A DNA stretch of 64,000 bases from Flavobacteriales bacterium (GTDB lineage: Bacteria > Bacteroidota > Bacteroidia > Flavobacteriales > Flavobacteriaceae): positions 124,001 through 188,000 of the forward strand of contig JAFLBS010000005.1 in assembly GCA_017303755.1 (NCBI GenBank), read 5' to 3'. The position numbers and the translations under genes are program-made. The notes beneath the pieces were generated by a model. The model had not been told where the DNA came from, made no database searches, and saw only the letters and a program-made list of their open reading frames with translations. Positions 1 through 9,570 of this stretch are shown in pieces (the stretch's first letter is position 1; every line of letters starts with the position of its first letter).

Positions 1-267
1 AATTGTGGCTACCTCAGCATAATGAACATTATAGGTTCGGATGACTTTAATATTCATTGCAAAGAGTAGCTTTAAATCGTCTTTTACTTCTGCAATTGTA
101 GGTTGTTTTTCCCTTGTATTGGTTCGGTATCCACCATAACAAATGGCTTGATAATTTATATTTCCTAATATTTTTTCGGCGGTCATCTGATTTGAAACTA
201 AAGTTCTTGTACTTTTTGGGTTACATGATATAAAAATTGCTACTATGATGTAAACTATCCCTTTCAT
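1..267 (-). CDS. GH17 family beta-1,3-glucanase lipoprotein, N-terminal part only
   Basis: The first 89 residues of a gene that runs off the left edge. The product begins MKGIVYIIVAIFISC, a lipoprotein signal with the lipid-accepting Cys at residue 15. It continues with YQAICYGGYRTNTREKQPT and then IKVIRTYNVHYAEVATI, the first strand and helix of a GH17 barrel as found in bacterial endo-/exo-beta-1,3-glucanases. The catalytic Glu residues lie outside the window. The ATG overlaps the TAA of the phosphorylase gene upstream by one base, so the two genes are translationally coupled and this is the last visible gene of the part B operon. Expected role: cutting beta-1,3-glucan at the cell surface or in the periplasm. 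The family call rests on the N-terminus alone but fits the neighbourhood well. Confidence 0.8.
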   Translation of the reverse strand, partial: MKGIVYIIVAIFISCNPKSTRTLVSNQMTAEKILGNINYQAICYGGYRTNTREKQPTIAEVKDDLKLLFAMNIKVIRTYNVHYAEVATI

Positions 268-3200
268 TATCTTAGATTGTCTTCTGATAAAAACACTTCT
301 ACTTTTGCAATTTCACCTGTTCTTAAGAATATCTTTTTACTTTGATTTTCATTCAACTCAAGAGCATTAATTGTCTCGTTTGCGCCATTGGTATAGTACA
401 ATTCTATTGAATTACTTTGTGCTATTTTATAGATAATTGGCACTTGACATACCGTAAAAGCAAGACTGTCTTTCTCTAGTGCAATTGTTTTTTTTGATCC
501 ATCAACTAAAACAAAAACGGCAGAGGTAGTTTCAGACAAAAATTCCTTTTTAAGAAGAAAAGCAGGTTGGAATTGTAATTTTCCATTCTTCATTTTTATA
601 CCTAATTCACCTACACGAGTTAGAATATCTTCTTTTACTTGTCCGGTCATTCCCGGTTGTTGTGCACCTTTGTTGGATGGTGTGTGCGAATACGGATCGG
701 TTGGAAATGCTCCGTATACTTCGGGCGATTTGTGAACCCCAATTCCGGCACCAATAGCATCAAAATGATTAACCAACGAATCAATAACCACTTGACTTTC
801 ATTAGATTTTATCGCACGATTGATGACTTCTAAAACCGCGACATGCAATTTTGAAACCATGTGCCAATAAATAGAACCTAGGCCTTCGTAACCGTAAAAA
901 GTTCCCGAACGACCTGTAAATGCTTTGTGATTGAATACTTCTTCAAAAATGCTCAATACCAATTCGGTTTCTTCATCAACTAATTGTTTGTAATCTTGAT
1001 TATTGCTTATTTCTTTTAAAGCATTTTTTAAAGAATCCGCATTATTAAAATTACCATTAAAATGATAATTCCCTTTTATATCTTGATTGATTATGTGTTG
1101 ATTATTGTGCTCTAGTAATTTTTTCAACAAGTTCGATTTTTCAACTTGGCTTTTTGAAATGGTATTTTTTTCTAAAAACTTTGGAAGTTCCTTGTTGGGA
1201 TATAAAATGTAGCTGTTTTGATCAACTCTGTATAAACTACTCTTTCGTAAAGCATCTAAAACTTCGAGTGATTCTTTTCCGTTTAGAAAACCTGAACTTA
1301 AAATGGCTACTTGACCTTCGAGCATTTCTGATAAATACGAAACCGAAACACCATCATTCTCAACCGACATTAAATTATAAGCATGATACAATTTGTCTTC
1401 GCGTTGGTTGGCTTTGATGGAATGGTCGATAAAGTCGATACTCACTTCCACAAACTTCTTCAAACCTGCCATTGAATGTGTACGTTTTTTACCCCAAAAA
1501 CCACTGTTGTAAACCTGATAACGGTATTCAGAAGCCGCTTGACCCAAAGCATCAAGAATTTCCTTTCGATCTTGATTGTTGATGGATTGCGAAAGCAACG
1601 GTTGAAAAGCAAGAAGATTTTCTCTAATTGCATGATAAAATTCGACCATTTCATTAGAAATCTTAATTGTTTCCTGGTCGGAATTATCTAGTAATTGTTG
1701 AAAGAATTTAAGGAATCTTCTCAAGTAACACAACGTAACCATTGAAACTCCATTTCCTACAAGAGCATTGTTGGCATCGTTCCATTCTGGTCGCTGCGTA
1801 TTCATCCAAATTCCGGCTTCTGGAATAAAATTGGACATTTTGGCTAACACCGTTGCTAGAATTTTTTCGATGAAGTTTACATGGTAGATTTCGTCGTTAT
1901 TGTCGCGAAGCAATGCGCCATCTGCTCCGTTTTGGAGTCTTCTTTTATTGATTTTCGCATCCCATTCGTGATCGAACAAGATGGTATCTTTTGGATTTTG
2001 AAGAATATCTTGATACGATTTTATGGTATAAGGAACCGCTGCGTATACAAAATACTCTTTATCAAAGTACGAATTCAATTTACCTGGTTGGTAATTTTCT
2101 ATGAACTCTAAAAATTTTAATAAGTAAATGATTTGATGATCGCCCCAATAACCAATGTACGACCACGGATTGTCGGGTTCGATGGTTTCCCAATCAAAAC
2201 CGTCTTTGGTGACACGATACGGATTATATCCATCAAAGGTGGAGGCATTGAGGAATTTATGAATCATTCCGTCAATAAATTCGGGATATGCATTGGCGAG
2301 CGATTCCCAATTCTGGAAAATATCGCGCCAATTTCCTTGGTAATCGAGGATTTTTGAACCGTCGATTTCGCTTCTGGTATTGATGGAGAACTTGTTCCAT
2401 GGTCGACTAGGATCACCGTGTCTTCGGCTGAATTTAAGCGGTAAATATTCGGTACTTAATCGAATCAAATCGGCATCTTCATTGTCTGCTATTATTTGCT
2501 GTAGAAACGAATAATCAAACAAAGAAGGTAAATCATTAAAAAAGGAATTATTTTTCTCAAAAACACTTTTGTTTGCTTTTGAAATGTAGTTGAGAAAATC
2601 ATTTTTTTCTATTTGGTAATTGTGATCAAAAATTCCGCCACGCATGATGTTGAAAAGCACATTAGAAAAATGGCGTGTATCTTTTCGTTTGTCGGCGGTA
2701 AATTGCAAACCATCGGCTGTAGCATTGAGAGCAATTAGATTTTGTTTACCTAACTCTACATCCGAAATCAATTGATTTTCTAGAGTTGCATCGTTAGTAA
2801 TAGAGTCTGCTAATTGGATAATTTGTGATTGATTTTGATTCACATTTGCAATTAGTTTCCAACTTTTTGATGTACTTTTTAATAAATTCAATTTTGATGA
2901 AACGAAGTAAGCACCCTTTTCGCCTTTAACATCGGTTTCTTTCTTAATTTCAAGTCCTTTTCTGAACGTTGGAACTTGTAAAGAAGACACTAAATAAGTT
3001 GGTTTTTCCAATCCTAAAGACCAAGCAATATTCGCTTTTAACGCTTCGCTAGGTTCGGCTTTATCTACAATAATAGCGCTGAGTGCAAAAATCCCTAAAC
3101 CACTTTCTTGGTGTAATTCACTTCTTTTGTAGGCATCGACTAAATTACTTGTGGTCGCTTGCAGATCACTACTCACTCCAAAAGGTAAAATATTCTGAAT

Positions 3201-3728
3201 TCCGTCTAAAAAAGTAATGGAGTAATCAGAATCTGAATTATTTATAAGTTCGGATGTTTTCACAAAACCAAACAAATTGGAACTGCTCCATTGGTAACGG
3301 AACGTCAACTGAAAATCGTGATGAATTTCTTCAAAAATGATGGTGTTTCCGTAGGTGTTTTTATATAAGTTTCTTGAAATAGAGTATTTATCATTGAACC
3401 GTTCTGAGAAAGGTTCCCAAAGAAAAGTCTCATTGTTAGAATGAATTTGAAAGATGGATTTGCTTCCAGTTATATCAGCAAATTCGGTTATTTTATCATC
3501 TGTATAATAGGGAAAAAGTGCATATTCGGCATTCTTTCTCCCAGCTGACAATCCTCCGTTACTGGAGATGAACAGCCAATGATTAGAATCGCTAACAATA
3601 CTCATGAAAAAAGGTCTCATTTGATCGTGATTAACGATTTTATAAAACAGTTCTCCATTCATAAAAACACTATCCATAGCTACGGATTTGTTTGATGCTG
3701 CATCTAATATTGTTGGGTTTTGGCTCAT
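267..3728 (-). CDS. GH149-like beta-1,3-glucan phosphorylase (cytoplasmic)
   Basis: 1153 residues with no signal peptide, so it is probably the only cytoplasmic enzyme of this locus. The layout resembles the phosphorylase group around GH94: an N-terminal beta-sandwich (about 20-330) and then an (alpha/alpha)6 domain. The motif RPEWNDANNALVG (D651) corresponds to the WND general-acid motif of GH94-type inverting phosphorylases; YQGNWRDIFQNWE (463-475) is a second conserved-looking patch. The length of about 1100 residues fits GH149, whose characterised members phosphorolyse beta-1,3-glucans to glucose-1-phosphate. It is the penultimate visible gene of part B, behind GH16 and coupled to GH17. 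GH161 or an unnamed GH94-like family are alternatives. The phosphorylase fold is well supported; the exact family is from memory of length and context. Confidence 0.65.
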   Translation of the reverse strand: MSQNPTILDAASNKSVAMDSVFMNGELFYKIVNHDQMRPFFMSIVSDSNHWLFISSNGGLSAGRKNAEYALFPYYTDDKITEFADITGSKSIFQIHSNNETFLWEPFSERFNDKYSISRNLYKNTYGNTIIFEEIHHDFQLTFRYQWSSSNLFGFVKTSELINNSDSDYSITFLDGIQNILPFGVSSDLQATTSNLVDAYKRSELHQESGLGIFALSAIIVDKAEPSEALKANIAWSLGLEKPTYLVSSLQVPTFRKGLEIKKETDVKGEKGAYFVSSKLNLLKSTSKSWKLIANVNQNQSQIIQLADSITNDATLENQLISDVELGKQNLIALNATADGLQFTADKRKDTRHFSNVLFNIMRGGIFDHNYQIEKNDFLNYISKANKSVFEKNNSFFNDLPSLFDYSFLQQIIADNEDADLIRLSTEYLPLKFSRRHGDPSRPWNKFSINTRSEIDGSKILDYQGNWRDIFQNWESLANAYPEFIDGMIHKFLNASTFDGYNPYRVTKDGFDWETIEPDNPWSYIGYWGDHQIIYLLKFLEFIENYQPGKLNSYFDKEYFVYAAVPYTIKSYQDILQNPKDTILFDHEWDAKINKRRLQNGADGALLRDNNDEIYHVNFIEKILATVLAKMSNFIPEAGIWMNTQRPEWNDANNALVGNGVSMVTLCYLRRFLKFFQQLLDNSDQETIKISNEMVEFYHAIRENLLAFQPLLSQSINNQDRKEILDALGQAASEYRYQVYNSGFWGKKRTHSMAGLKKFVEVSIDFIDHSIKANQREDKLYHAYNLMSVENDGVSVSYLSEMLEGQVAILSSGFLNGKESLEVLDALRKSSLYRVDQNSYILYPNKELPKFLEKNTISKSQVEKSNLLKKLLEHNNQHIINQDIKGNYHFNGNFNNADSLKNALKEISNNQDYKQLVDEETELVLSIFEEVFNHKAFTGRSGTFYGYEGLGSIYWHMVSKLHVAVLEVINRAIKSNESQVVIDSLVNHFDAIGAGIGVHKSPEVYGAFPTDPYSHTPSNKGAQQPGMTGQVKEDILTRVGELGIKMKNGKLQFQPAFLLKKEFLSETTSAVFVLVDGSKKTIALEKDSLAFTVCQVPIIYKIAQSNSIELYYTNGANETINALELNENQSKKIFLRTGEIAKVEVFLSEDNLR

Positions 3729-3762
3729 AAATTAGTAATTCTTATTTGTGATATAAAAAACC

Positions 3763-3790
3763 TAATAGACTCTTTTGCAAAAGTCTATTA
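3763..3790 (-). terminator. Hairpin between GH16 and phosphorylase genes, possible attenuator
   Basis: Exact 9-bp arms TAATAGACT and AGTCTATTA enclose 10 bases. On the minus strand the hairpin is followed by GGTTTTTTAT. It sits in the 92-base gap after the GH16 stop and before the phosphorylase start, so it would reduce read-through into the phosphorylase and GH17 genes or protect the upstream mRNA end. Confidence 0.55.
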
Positions 3791-3820
3791 AGTTATTTTG
3801 AATGCATTATGTTAGGATTT

Positions 3821-4627
3821 TTATTGGTAAATTCTAACGTAATCTACTAGCATCGTTTGAGGGAAAGTAGTTTCGCCATTGGGAGATCCTGGTAAGTTTC
3901 CTCCAACTGCCATATTCAAGATGATGTAAAAGGATTGATTGAAAACCCATTCGCCCGGAACATCTTCGGGTGTTATTTGATTGTATAGAACATCATCAAC
4001 ATAATAGTTGATGTAATTTTCATCCCATTCGATTCCGAAAACGTGAAAATCATTATCAAATCGGTTATTGGCTAATTCGTATTCTTTAGAAATTGAAGCA
4101 CCGCCTGAGTAACCTGGGCCGTGAACCGTTCCGAAGATTTTGGTAGGACGATTTCCTAGGTATTCCATAATGTCAATTTCACCACATTGAGGCCAAGTTA
4201 CAGTATCTGAATTGGATCCTAACATCCAAAATGCAGGCCATAAACCTTTACCCCAAGGCAATTTGATGCGTGCTTCTATTCTGCCGTATTTTTGATCTAA
4301 CTTTCCTTTGGTAGTAATTCGTGCAGAAGTATACGATGAACCTAAGTACAGTTCGTTTAGAGCTGTTATTTTTAGCATACCATCCTCGACCTTAATGTTT
4401 TGAGACCGATCGGTATAGTATTGAAGTTCGTTATTTCCCCAACCGTTACTACCTGTACCTATATTAAAATTCCATTTGTTTGAATCAGGAGCACCAGTTG
4501 TATCAAATTCATCACTCCACACCAATTGTGTTTTTGTTACAACAGTTTGCTTTTCATCGGTAGAACATCCTAAAACTAGAGACAACGCACCAATTAGAAC
4601 TACATTTCTTATTCTATTTTTTTTCAT
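3821..4627 (-). CDS. GH16 family beta-glucanase lipoprotein
   Basis: A retaining endo-beta-glucanase of the laminarinase/lichenase type. From the chosen start MKKNRIRN the product is 268 residues: lipobox LSLVLGC, a short linker, then a complete GH16 jelly roll. The catalytic signature GEIDIMEYLGN has nucleophile E150 and acid/base E155, and WGNNELQYYT is a conserved substrate-cleft motif. An in-frame ATG 33 bases upstream (4660) would put a charged extension before the signal peptide, so the inner ATG is preferred; it lies 38 bases after the stop of the preceding lipoprotein gene. Predicted to be anchored in the outer membrane. GH16 sequence alone does not separate beta-1,3- from mixed-linkage glucanase; with GH149 and GH17 downstream, beta-1,3-glucan is the best guess. 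Confidence 0.92.
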   Translation of the reverse strand: MKKNRIRNVVLIGALSLVLGCSTDEKQTVVTKTQLVWSDEFDTTGAPDSNKWNFNIGTGSNGWGNNELQYYTDRSQNIKVEDGMLKITALNELYLGSSYTSARITTKGKLDQKYGRIEARIKLPWGKGLWPAFWMLGSNSDTVTWPQCGEIDIMEYLGNRPTKIFGTVHGPGYSGGASISKEYELANNRFDNDFHVFGIEWDENYINYYVDDVLYNQITPEDVPGEWVFNQSFYIILNMAVGGNLPGSPNGETTFPQTMLVDYVRIYQ

Positions 4628-4665
4628 TTTTGATTTCTTTGTAAGTGTTATAAAAAGCATCTTAA

Positions 4666-6081
4666 TTAGTTGTAGAAATAGACATTGTCTACATGAATTA
4701 CTGAATTATCTCCACCTTCTAAAATAATTTGTGCTAGATGACCTCTGCTCAATAAACCTGGCATTGCCGAAAAAGGAATATCGATAGAAATCCAGTTTTG
4801 TGATACTAAAAAAGGAGCGGTAAATGTAGTTGAATGTCTTGTATCATCACCGCCACTGAATACTCCATTAGCACCAAAATCGACTACAATAACTCTAAGT
4901 TGTCTTCCGGGTGCAATTGGACCTGGAATGAAAGCATCCATATGGAAATGAGTCATAGCAGTAGCATCGATAGTTGGACTACTAAATTCCATACCCACAA
5001 AATTAAAAATCGAGTAACTTAAAATATTATCCCCTTGAACTGTAAAATCGTTAGAAACGGTTGTTTGATAAGGTTGCCAATATCCGTTGTAATAATTCAC
5101 TGGAACATTAGTGTAAGCATCCGAAAAAATAGAAATCACATTGGCTTGGCTTCGTGTTGGAGTTGGAGCATGAACAAATGAACCTGCACAATTAATGGTT
5201 AAGCTACCGGCAGCAGTTGTTCCATTAAATGTAGCCGTAATTACAGCTGTCCCAGCACTTAATGAAGTTACAAGTCCGGTTGGACTTACAGTTGCCACAC
5301 TTGGATTGGAAGAAGTAAATGTCATGTAAGCTGGACTAACAGCCACAGATTGATTGGTACCATTAGGCATATTGAAAGTAACTTTAGCATTTTCAATACT
5401 CGAATTAACGCCAACAAAAGTAGTTTCCTGTACATTACTTCCGTTCATAATCGAAGCTTGACTGTGGGCAATGGTTCCTAATTTTTCAAATTTAATTTCA
5501 TCAATCCAAAATGTATATCCAAATCCGTTGGTTCCTTGAGTACCCGCCGCATAACGAAGCATTCCACGTTCTTGAATCAATTTAGAAGCATCTGGAATTG
5601 GAATAATAATTTTGGTCCAATTGGTACCTAAGCTCACATTGGTAATAGTTGCCATGTATTTGTTTTCGATAAAATCTTCACCAAACCCAAACTCTCCAAT
5701 GTTTACACCCTGAGACGCTTTAGCCCAAAAAGTAAGTGCATCATAACCTGTTAAATCGCGTCCAGCACCATCAATTCTGAATATTGCTCCTGCATACGCT
5801 CCTTCTGGATCAACTGCATTGGGCACATCAATTCTGATGGAAGCATTACTATTATATCCTTGTGTTTCATCTACCGAAAATGCGGTAAATTTTGAATCAC
5901 CATAAGGAAGGTAAAAATTACTTCCCATAGCAATTGGAGCATCTAAAAAGACTTCAGCCGTTTTAGGAAAAGTTGACAATGTAGCGTCATCCGACAATTC
6001 TCTCTCACAGCTTATATTGGCAATCAAAACCAACCCTATGAGAAGAGTGTTTCTTAAATAATTAAATTTTCTATTTTTCAT
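4666..6081 (-). CDS. Multi-domain carbohydrate-binding lipoprotein with BIG2-like domain
   Basis: 471 residues with no recognisable catalytic domain. A lipoprotein signal (LIANISC, Cys25) is followed by a beta-sandwich module (about 35-210) resembling CBM11/CBM-like domains (FWAKASQG, FWIDEIKFEKLG), a bacterial Ig-like BIG2 domain (about 215-300; YMTFTSSNPSVATVSPTGLV), and a C-terminal module (about 305-471) containing VISIFSDAYTNVPV, MTHFHMDAF and IHVDNVYFYN. The last module is also present in the T9SS protein at 14427-16262. It lies 17 bases after the glycosidase-barrel gene and 38 bases before GH16. Inferred role: surface glycan-binding protein of part B, which has no SusD of its own. Confidence 0.75.
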   Translation of the reverse strand: MKNRKFNYLRNTLLIGLVLIANISCERELSDDATLSTFPKTAEVFLDAPIAMGSNFYLPYGDSKFTAFSVDETQGYNSNASIRIDVPNAVDPEGAYAGAIFRIDGAGRDLTGYDALTFWAKASQGVNIGEFGFGEDFIENKYMATITNVSLGTNWTKIIIPIPDASKLIQERGMLRYAAGTQGTNGFGYTFWIDEIKFEKLGTIAHSQASIMNGSNVQETTFVGVNSSIENAKVTFNMPNGTNQSVAVSPAYMTFTSSNPSVATVSPTGLVTSLSAGTAVITATFNGTTAAGSLTINCAGSFVHAPTPTRSQANVISIFSDAYTNVPVNYYNGYWQPYQTTVSNDFTVQGDNILSYSIFNFVGMEFSSPTIDATAMTHFHMDAFIPGPIAPGRQLRVIVVDFGANGVFSGGDDTRHSTTFTAPFLVSQNWISIDIPFSAMPGLLSRGHLAQIILEGGDNSVIHVDNVYFYN

Positions 6082-6098
6082 CTTTAATTTTTTTTAAA

Positions 6099-9000
6099 TT
6101 ATTTTCCAATATTTATATGAATGTACGTTCTAATTTCCCATTCAGAGCCATTACCAAATCCTACCGGAGTCAGAATTGGTTCAGTTGCAAATTCTGTTGC
6201 TGTTTGATTTGGGGAATATCTTGGGGAATATTGGTCTAACGAACGCCAGATTCCCATGATTCCGATTCGTGTATCTGGTAAGATAAACCAGCTTGGTTTT
6301 CCAACCGAAGTTGAAATATCAAGAGAAGTTTGTAGTGGATAGGTTAAGTTGAAATCTCTATGATAGTCAAATGGTCCCCAATCGTTTAATTTTAACGAAG
6401 ATACTACTTTTACTTTTCTGTAAATCATTCTTAAATCACCACCCATTCTATTGATGGTTCTTTCAGAATCTCCATTAGCTTGTCCGTTACCAAAATAAAT
6501 GTTTGCGATCATACCAAAATTAGGATTCAATTTTGAAACAATTCTAGTATTGGATTCCCATAAGTCTTGAGCTGGTGCTGATGTGGCAAAAGCAAAAGCA
6601 GTACGATTACTTAAAAATCCGATAGCAGCATCTTGAGTGGTTGGTAATTTACGATAAACGAAACCTGTACTGAATGCGAATTTGGCATCTTCCACCATAT
6701 CGTTATTCCATTCGTACATCCATGTTCCTGGAGTTGGATCGTAGGTTAGAAGTAATTCACCACCAACTGTTTCTCTATTTCCTCTTACCACAAATGGATC
6801 GTCTTGAATATTTCGTAAAGAAGGTGTTCCAATCAACCCATTATTGAATAATACAGGAACACCAGTTTCTATTGCTTCTACAAGAGGCTTTTGCCAAAGG
6901 AAATTGGGTGCAATCTGCAAATTAGAATTCACATTAAAAGTAAATCCAGCTAAGAAATTGGTTTGATTTCCACTTCCACTGTCTTTTAATCTCCAACCAG
7001 TAAAGGTTTGCACATTATCAGCACCACCGCTGGCTACTAATCCCATAATTGCTCCTTGAGCATACACGTTAAATTTTCCTTTAGTGAAAGTTAATTTAGC
7101 TTTTCCACCCCAATTATCACCTGAATTTACTTTATCTTCATAATAAAATCGAGTTCCTTCTGGTGCATTCACAGGTACACCATTAACTTCGAAATCGTCT
7201 GGAACAATATCTCCAATTACTTGAAACTCTCTACCATTTAATGGTTGTCCTCCCCAAATACCACCAAATTCAACACCTAAATTTCCTACTTTAGTTTTAA
7301 GGTGAATGGTAGCTCTACGCGTTTTTGGAAGTGGAATTGCGATAGAAGTTAGAGCTGCTGAAGCGTTTGCTATATCTTCATGATAGACTGCTGTCGCGTC
7401 AAAAGCACCAATTTTTCTCGAATATTTAAGTAAGTAAGCCGGATTTGCTCCCCACCATAATTGTGGTCCGAAAGCTGCTTTTAATCCGTTTAAACTTCTT
7501 TTTCCATCTACTTCAAAACCTAAAGTTTCTCCGTTGTAAATATCTAAATTGGGACCATAGTTGGCTTCTGGATATAAGGCAAAGAAATCGCCTTCGTAAC
7601 CCCAATGATAATGACCTGTTCTGTAGAATCCTCTAACTTCAAAATCTTTGGCAGTCCATGAATATGAAGCATTGTATACTTGAACGCGGTTGATATCGTT
7701 CATTACAACCGTTCCATCATTGGTTACCACTGTTTGTGCTCTACCTCTATTTTCGTAAAAAATTTCGTTGATTGGATTTTCGGCAACACGACCGAGTACA
7801 TTTACATTAACATTGGCTTTCATATTAGAGGTTGGATTACCTTCTACTCCGATGTAGTATGATTCCATATGATCAAAACCTAATTCATTAGGGTAAGCAT
7901 TTGTGCTAGGATCATCAACTGAAGGAGTTGTGATTAAGGTTCCGCCTGTATTGAATGTAGTAAACTCAGCTCTTAAATTGCTTATTTTTAAGATTCCGCC
8001 ATCATTACTTTCAAGAGCCGCTTTATCAGCTCTGGCACGTAAAGAAGCATCCATTATTTGTGTCTTGTCAAAATGATTGGCTACTGAAGCCAAAGTTGTT
8101 CCTTCAGCATATGGATTGAACTGATGTAAATCTTTCAATACATAATAAGCTGCACGCGGATACAATTGATAAAATCCTTTTGGGTTGGTTGGTCCTTTAG
8201 CACAGATACCAAACCATTCTTCGTTCATATTATTCTCGCCTTCAGTAAAATCTTTTTGATAACCACCGTTAGACCATGAAGCATTACTATCGTGAACTTC
8301 TAAATTTTTAGTTTGACCGTATTTCCACCATCCATCGCTGAATTGAAATGTAAAACCACCTAGAGAGTTTCCAGCTTTGCCTAAACCAGCTGCATTTTCG
8401 TAAATTTCTTTCCAATTTCCTTTTAAGTAAAAGGCTTGTGAATTTTGATCTTCTTGGTTGGTAAGAACACTAAAAGCATCCGAACCAAACTCAGACAACA
8501 ATACTGGTTTACCGTATTCTTTTTTCACACGATCATACAAATCACCAAAAGAAACACCACGGTAAACATTTGTGGCAAAAATATCGACATCTTTACACTC
8601 TTTGGCAATGATATCTAAGAAAAGTAAATCACCATTACAAATTGCTATTGGATGAGAAGTATCGATGCCTTTCATAGCAACTACAGCATCGTTAAATAGT
8701 TTGTACATTGAACGAGCTCTTGCAGTCGATTTTCTATCTTCCATTGGAATGTTTTCTGTTTCAGCACCATCCCAAAAAAGTCCGTAATTATTTTCATTAC
8801 CCAAAAGGAATAATAGCAATCCTTTGGTATCTTTATAATCGGTGGCCATTTGTTTTACTTCAGTAAGTAGAAGCTCTTGAGTTTTGGCATTTGAATACTC
8901 TGTATTTGGAGTCCAAACACCATCTAAGGTCAAACCGTAGCGTCCAAAAGAGTGGTTCAACATCGTGTAAATTCCATAGTTAGTATATACGTACTCAATC

Positions 9001-9308
9001 CATTGTTTTGGCATACCAGCATATACTCTGATGGTATTAACACCCATATTTTTTAACAATCCCATTTCTTCGTCAAGAGCTTGTTTGATGAATGCATCGG
9101 ATTGAGTCCACAGGCTGTAGGAATAATTAGTTCCGACTGGGTAATAATCCCAATTCATTCCATTGACCATAAAGTCTTTTCCGTTGACTTTGAGTTTCAT
9201 TTGAGAATTATTGTTTTCAACGACCACTTTATCAGCTTGCGAAAAAACAAGATGGGAATGACACCAAAAAATTAGCAAAAGAAAAATTTTTTTAATTGAC
9301 ATATTCAA
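6099..9308 (-). CDS. GH2-like TIM-barrel glycosidase fused to a predicted outer-membrane beta-barrel
   Basis: 1069 residues. A signal peptide ending LVFSQ is followed by a clan GH-A type (beta/alpha)8 domain (about 30-410). LLGNENNYG supplies a likely acid/base E172 and LLSEFGSDAF a likely nucleophile E273, the arrangement of GH2 C-terminal catalytic domains; the GH2 sugar-binding and Ig-like domains are missing. From about 440 to the end the sequence changes to alternating polar/aromatic strands rich in Gly, Asn and Trp with short turns, and ends TYIHINIGK. That pattern is typical of an outer-membrane beta-barrel. First gene of part B after the regulator, with a 262-base leader. Inferred: a surface-exposed or periplasm-facing glycosidase attached to its own barrel. 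The exact GH family is uncertain. Confidence 0.7.
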   Translation of the reverse strand: MNMSIKKIFLLLIFWCHSHLVFSQADKVVVENNNSQMKLKVNGKDFMVNGMNWDYYPVGTNYSYSLWTQSDAFIKQALDEEMGLLKNMGVNTIRVYAGMPKQWIEYVYTNYGIYTMLNHSFGRYGLTLDGVWTPNTEYSNAKTQELLLTEVKQMATDYKDTKGLLLFLLGNENNYGLFWDGAETENIPMEDRKSTARARSMYKLFNDAVVAMKGIDTSHPIAICNGDLLFLDIIAKECKDVDIFATNVYRGVSFGDLYDRVKKEYGKPVLLSEFGSDAFSVLTNQEDQNSQAFYLKGNWKEIYENAAGLGKAGNSLGGFTFQFSDGWWKYGQTKNLEVHDSNASWSNGGYQKDFTEGENNMNEEWFGICAKGPTNPKGFYQLYPRAAYYVLKDLHQFNPYAEGTTLASVANHFDKTQIMDASLRARADKAALESNDGGILKISNLRAEFTTFNTGGTLITTPSVDDPSTNAYPNELGFDHMESYYIGVEGNPTSNMKANVNVNVLGRVAENPINEIFYENRGRAQTVVTNDGTVVMNDINRVQVYNASYSWTAKDFEVRGFYRTGHYHWGYEGDFFALYPEANYGPNLDIYNGETLGFEVDGKRSLNGLKAAFGPQLWWGANPAYLLKYSRKIGAFDATAVYHEDIANASAALTSIAIPLPKTRRATIHLKTKVGNLGVEFGGIWGGQPLNGREFQVIGDIVPDDFEVNGVPVNAPEGTRFYYEDKVNSGDNWGGKAKLTFTKGKFNVYAQGAIMGLVASGGADNVQTFTGWRLKDSGSGNQTNFLAGFTFNVNSNLQIAPNFLWQKPLVEAIETGVPVLFNNGLIGTPSLRNIQDDPFVVRGNRETVGGELLLTYDPTPGTWMYEWNNDMVEDAKFAFSTGFVYRKLPTTQDAAIGFLSNRTAFAFATSAPAQDLWESNTRIVSKLNPNFGMIANIYFGNGQANGDSERTINRMGGDLRMIYRKVKVVSSLKLNDWGPFDYHRDFNLTYPLQTSLDISTSVGKPSWFILPDTRIGIMGIWRSLDQYSPRYSPNQTATEFATEPILTPVGFGNGSEWEIRTYIHINIGK

Positions 9309-9529
9309 GATTTAAAGATTAGTTAAAATTGAGATAACACAATTACCTCATTTATGATTTCATAAAAATAGACACTAAAAATTATATTATTATCAAAAAG
9401 AACCTCAACAAAAAACATACATCTCATCTTTTTTGCTTTTTTTACAACAACATGATAGTGAAAACAAAAAAAATAGTTGTAAAAACAATCATTCAGCGAG
9501 GATTTATTTTAAATTTTCACAACATTTGA

Positions 9530-9557
9530 TGTAGTGATGTATAGGTGAAACACTACA
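9530..9557 (-). promoter_or_regulatory. Candidate operator of the part B operon
   Basis: Seven-base inverted arms TGTAGTG and CACTACA enclose 14 bases containing TGTATAGGT. The core GTAGTRATGTATAGGTRAA recurs at 16443-16461 with two differences (17/19), and a diverged copy lies at 34571-34613. All three lie upstream of the first gene of a minus-strand unit and have the same orientation. This one sits between the regulator stop (9571) and the glycosidase-barrel start (9308). No perfect TAnnTTTG box was found in the leader; the closest is TAATTTTT at 9384-9377, 21 bases downstream of a TTG. Binding by the adjacent regulator is inferred. Confidence 0.5.
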
Positions 9558-9570
9558 CAAAATCCATCAA

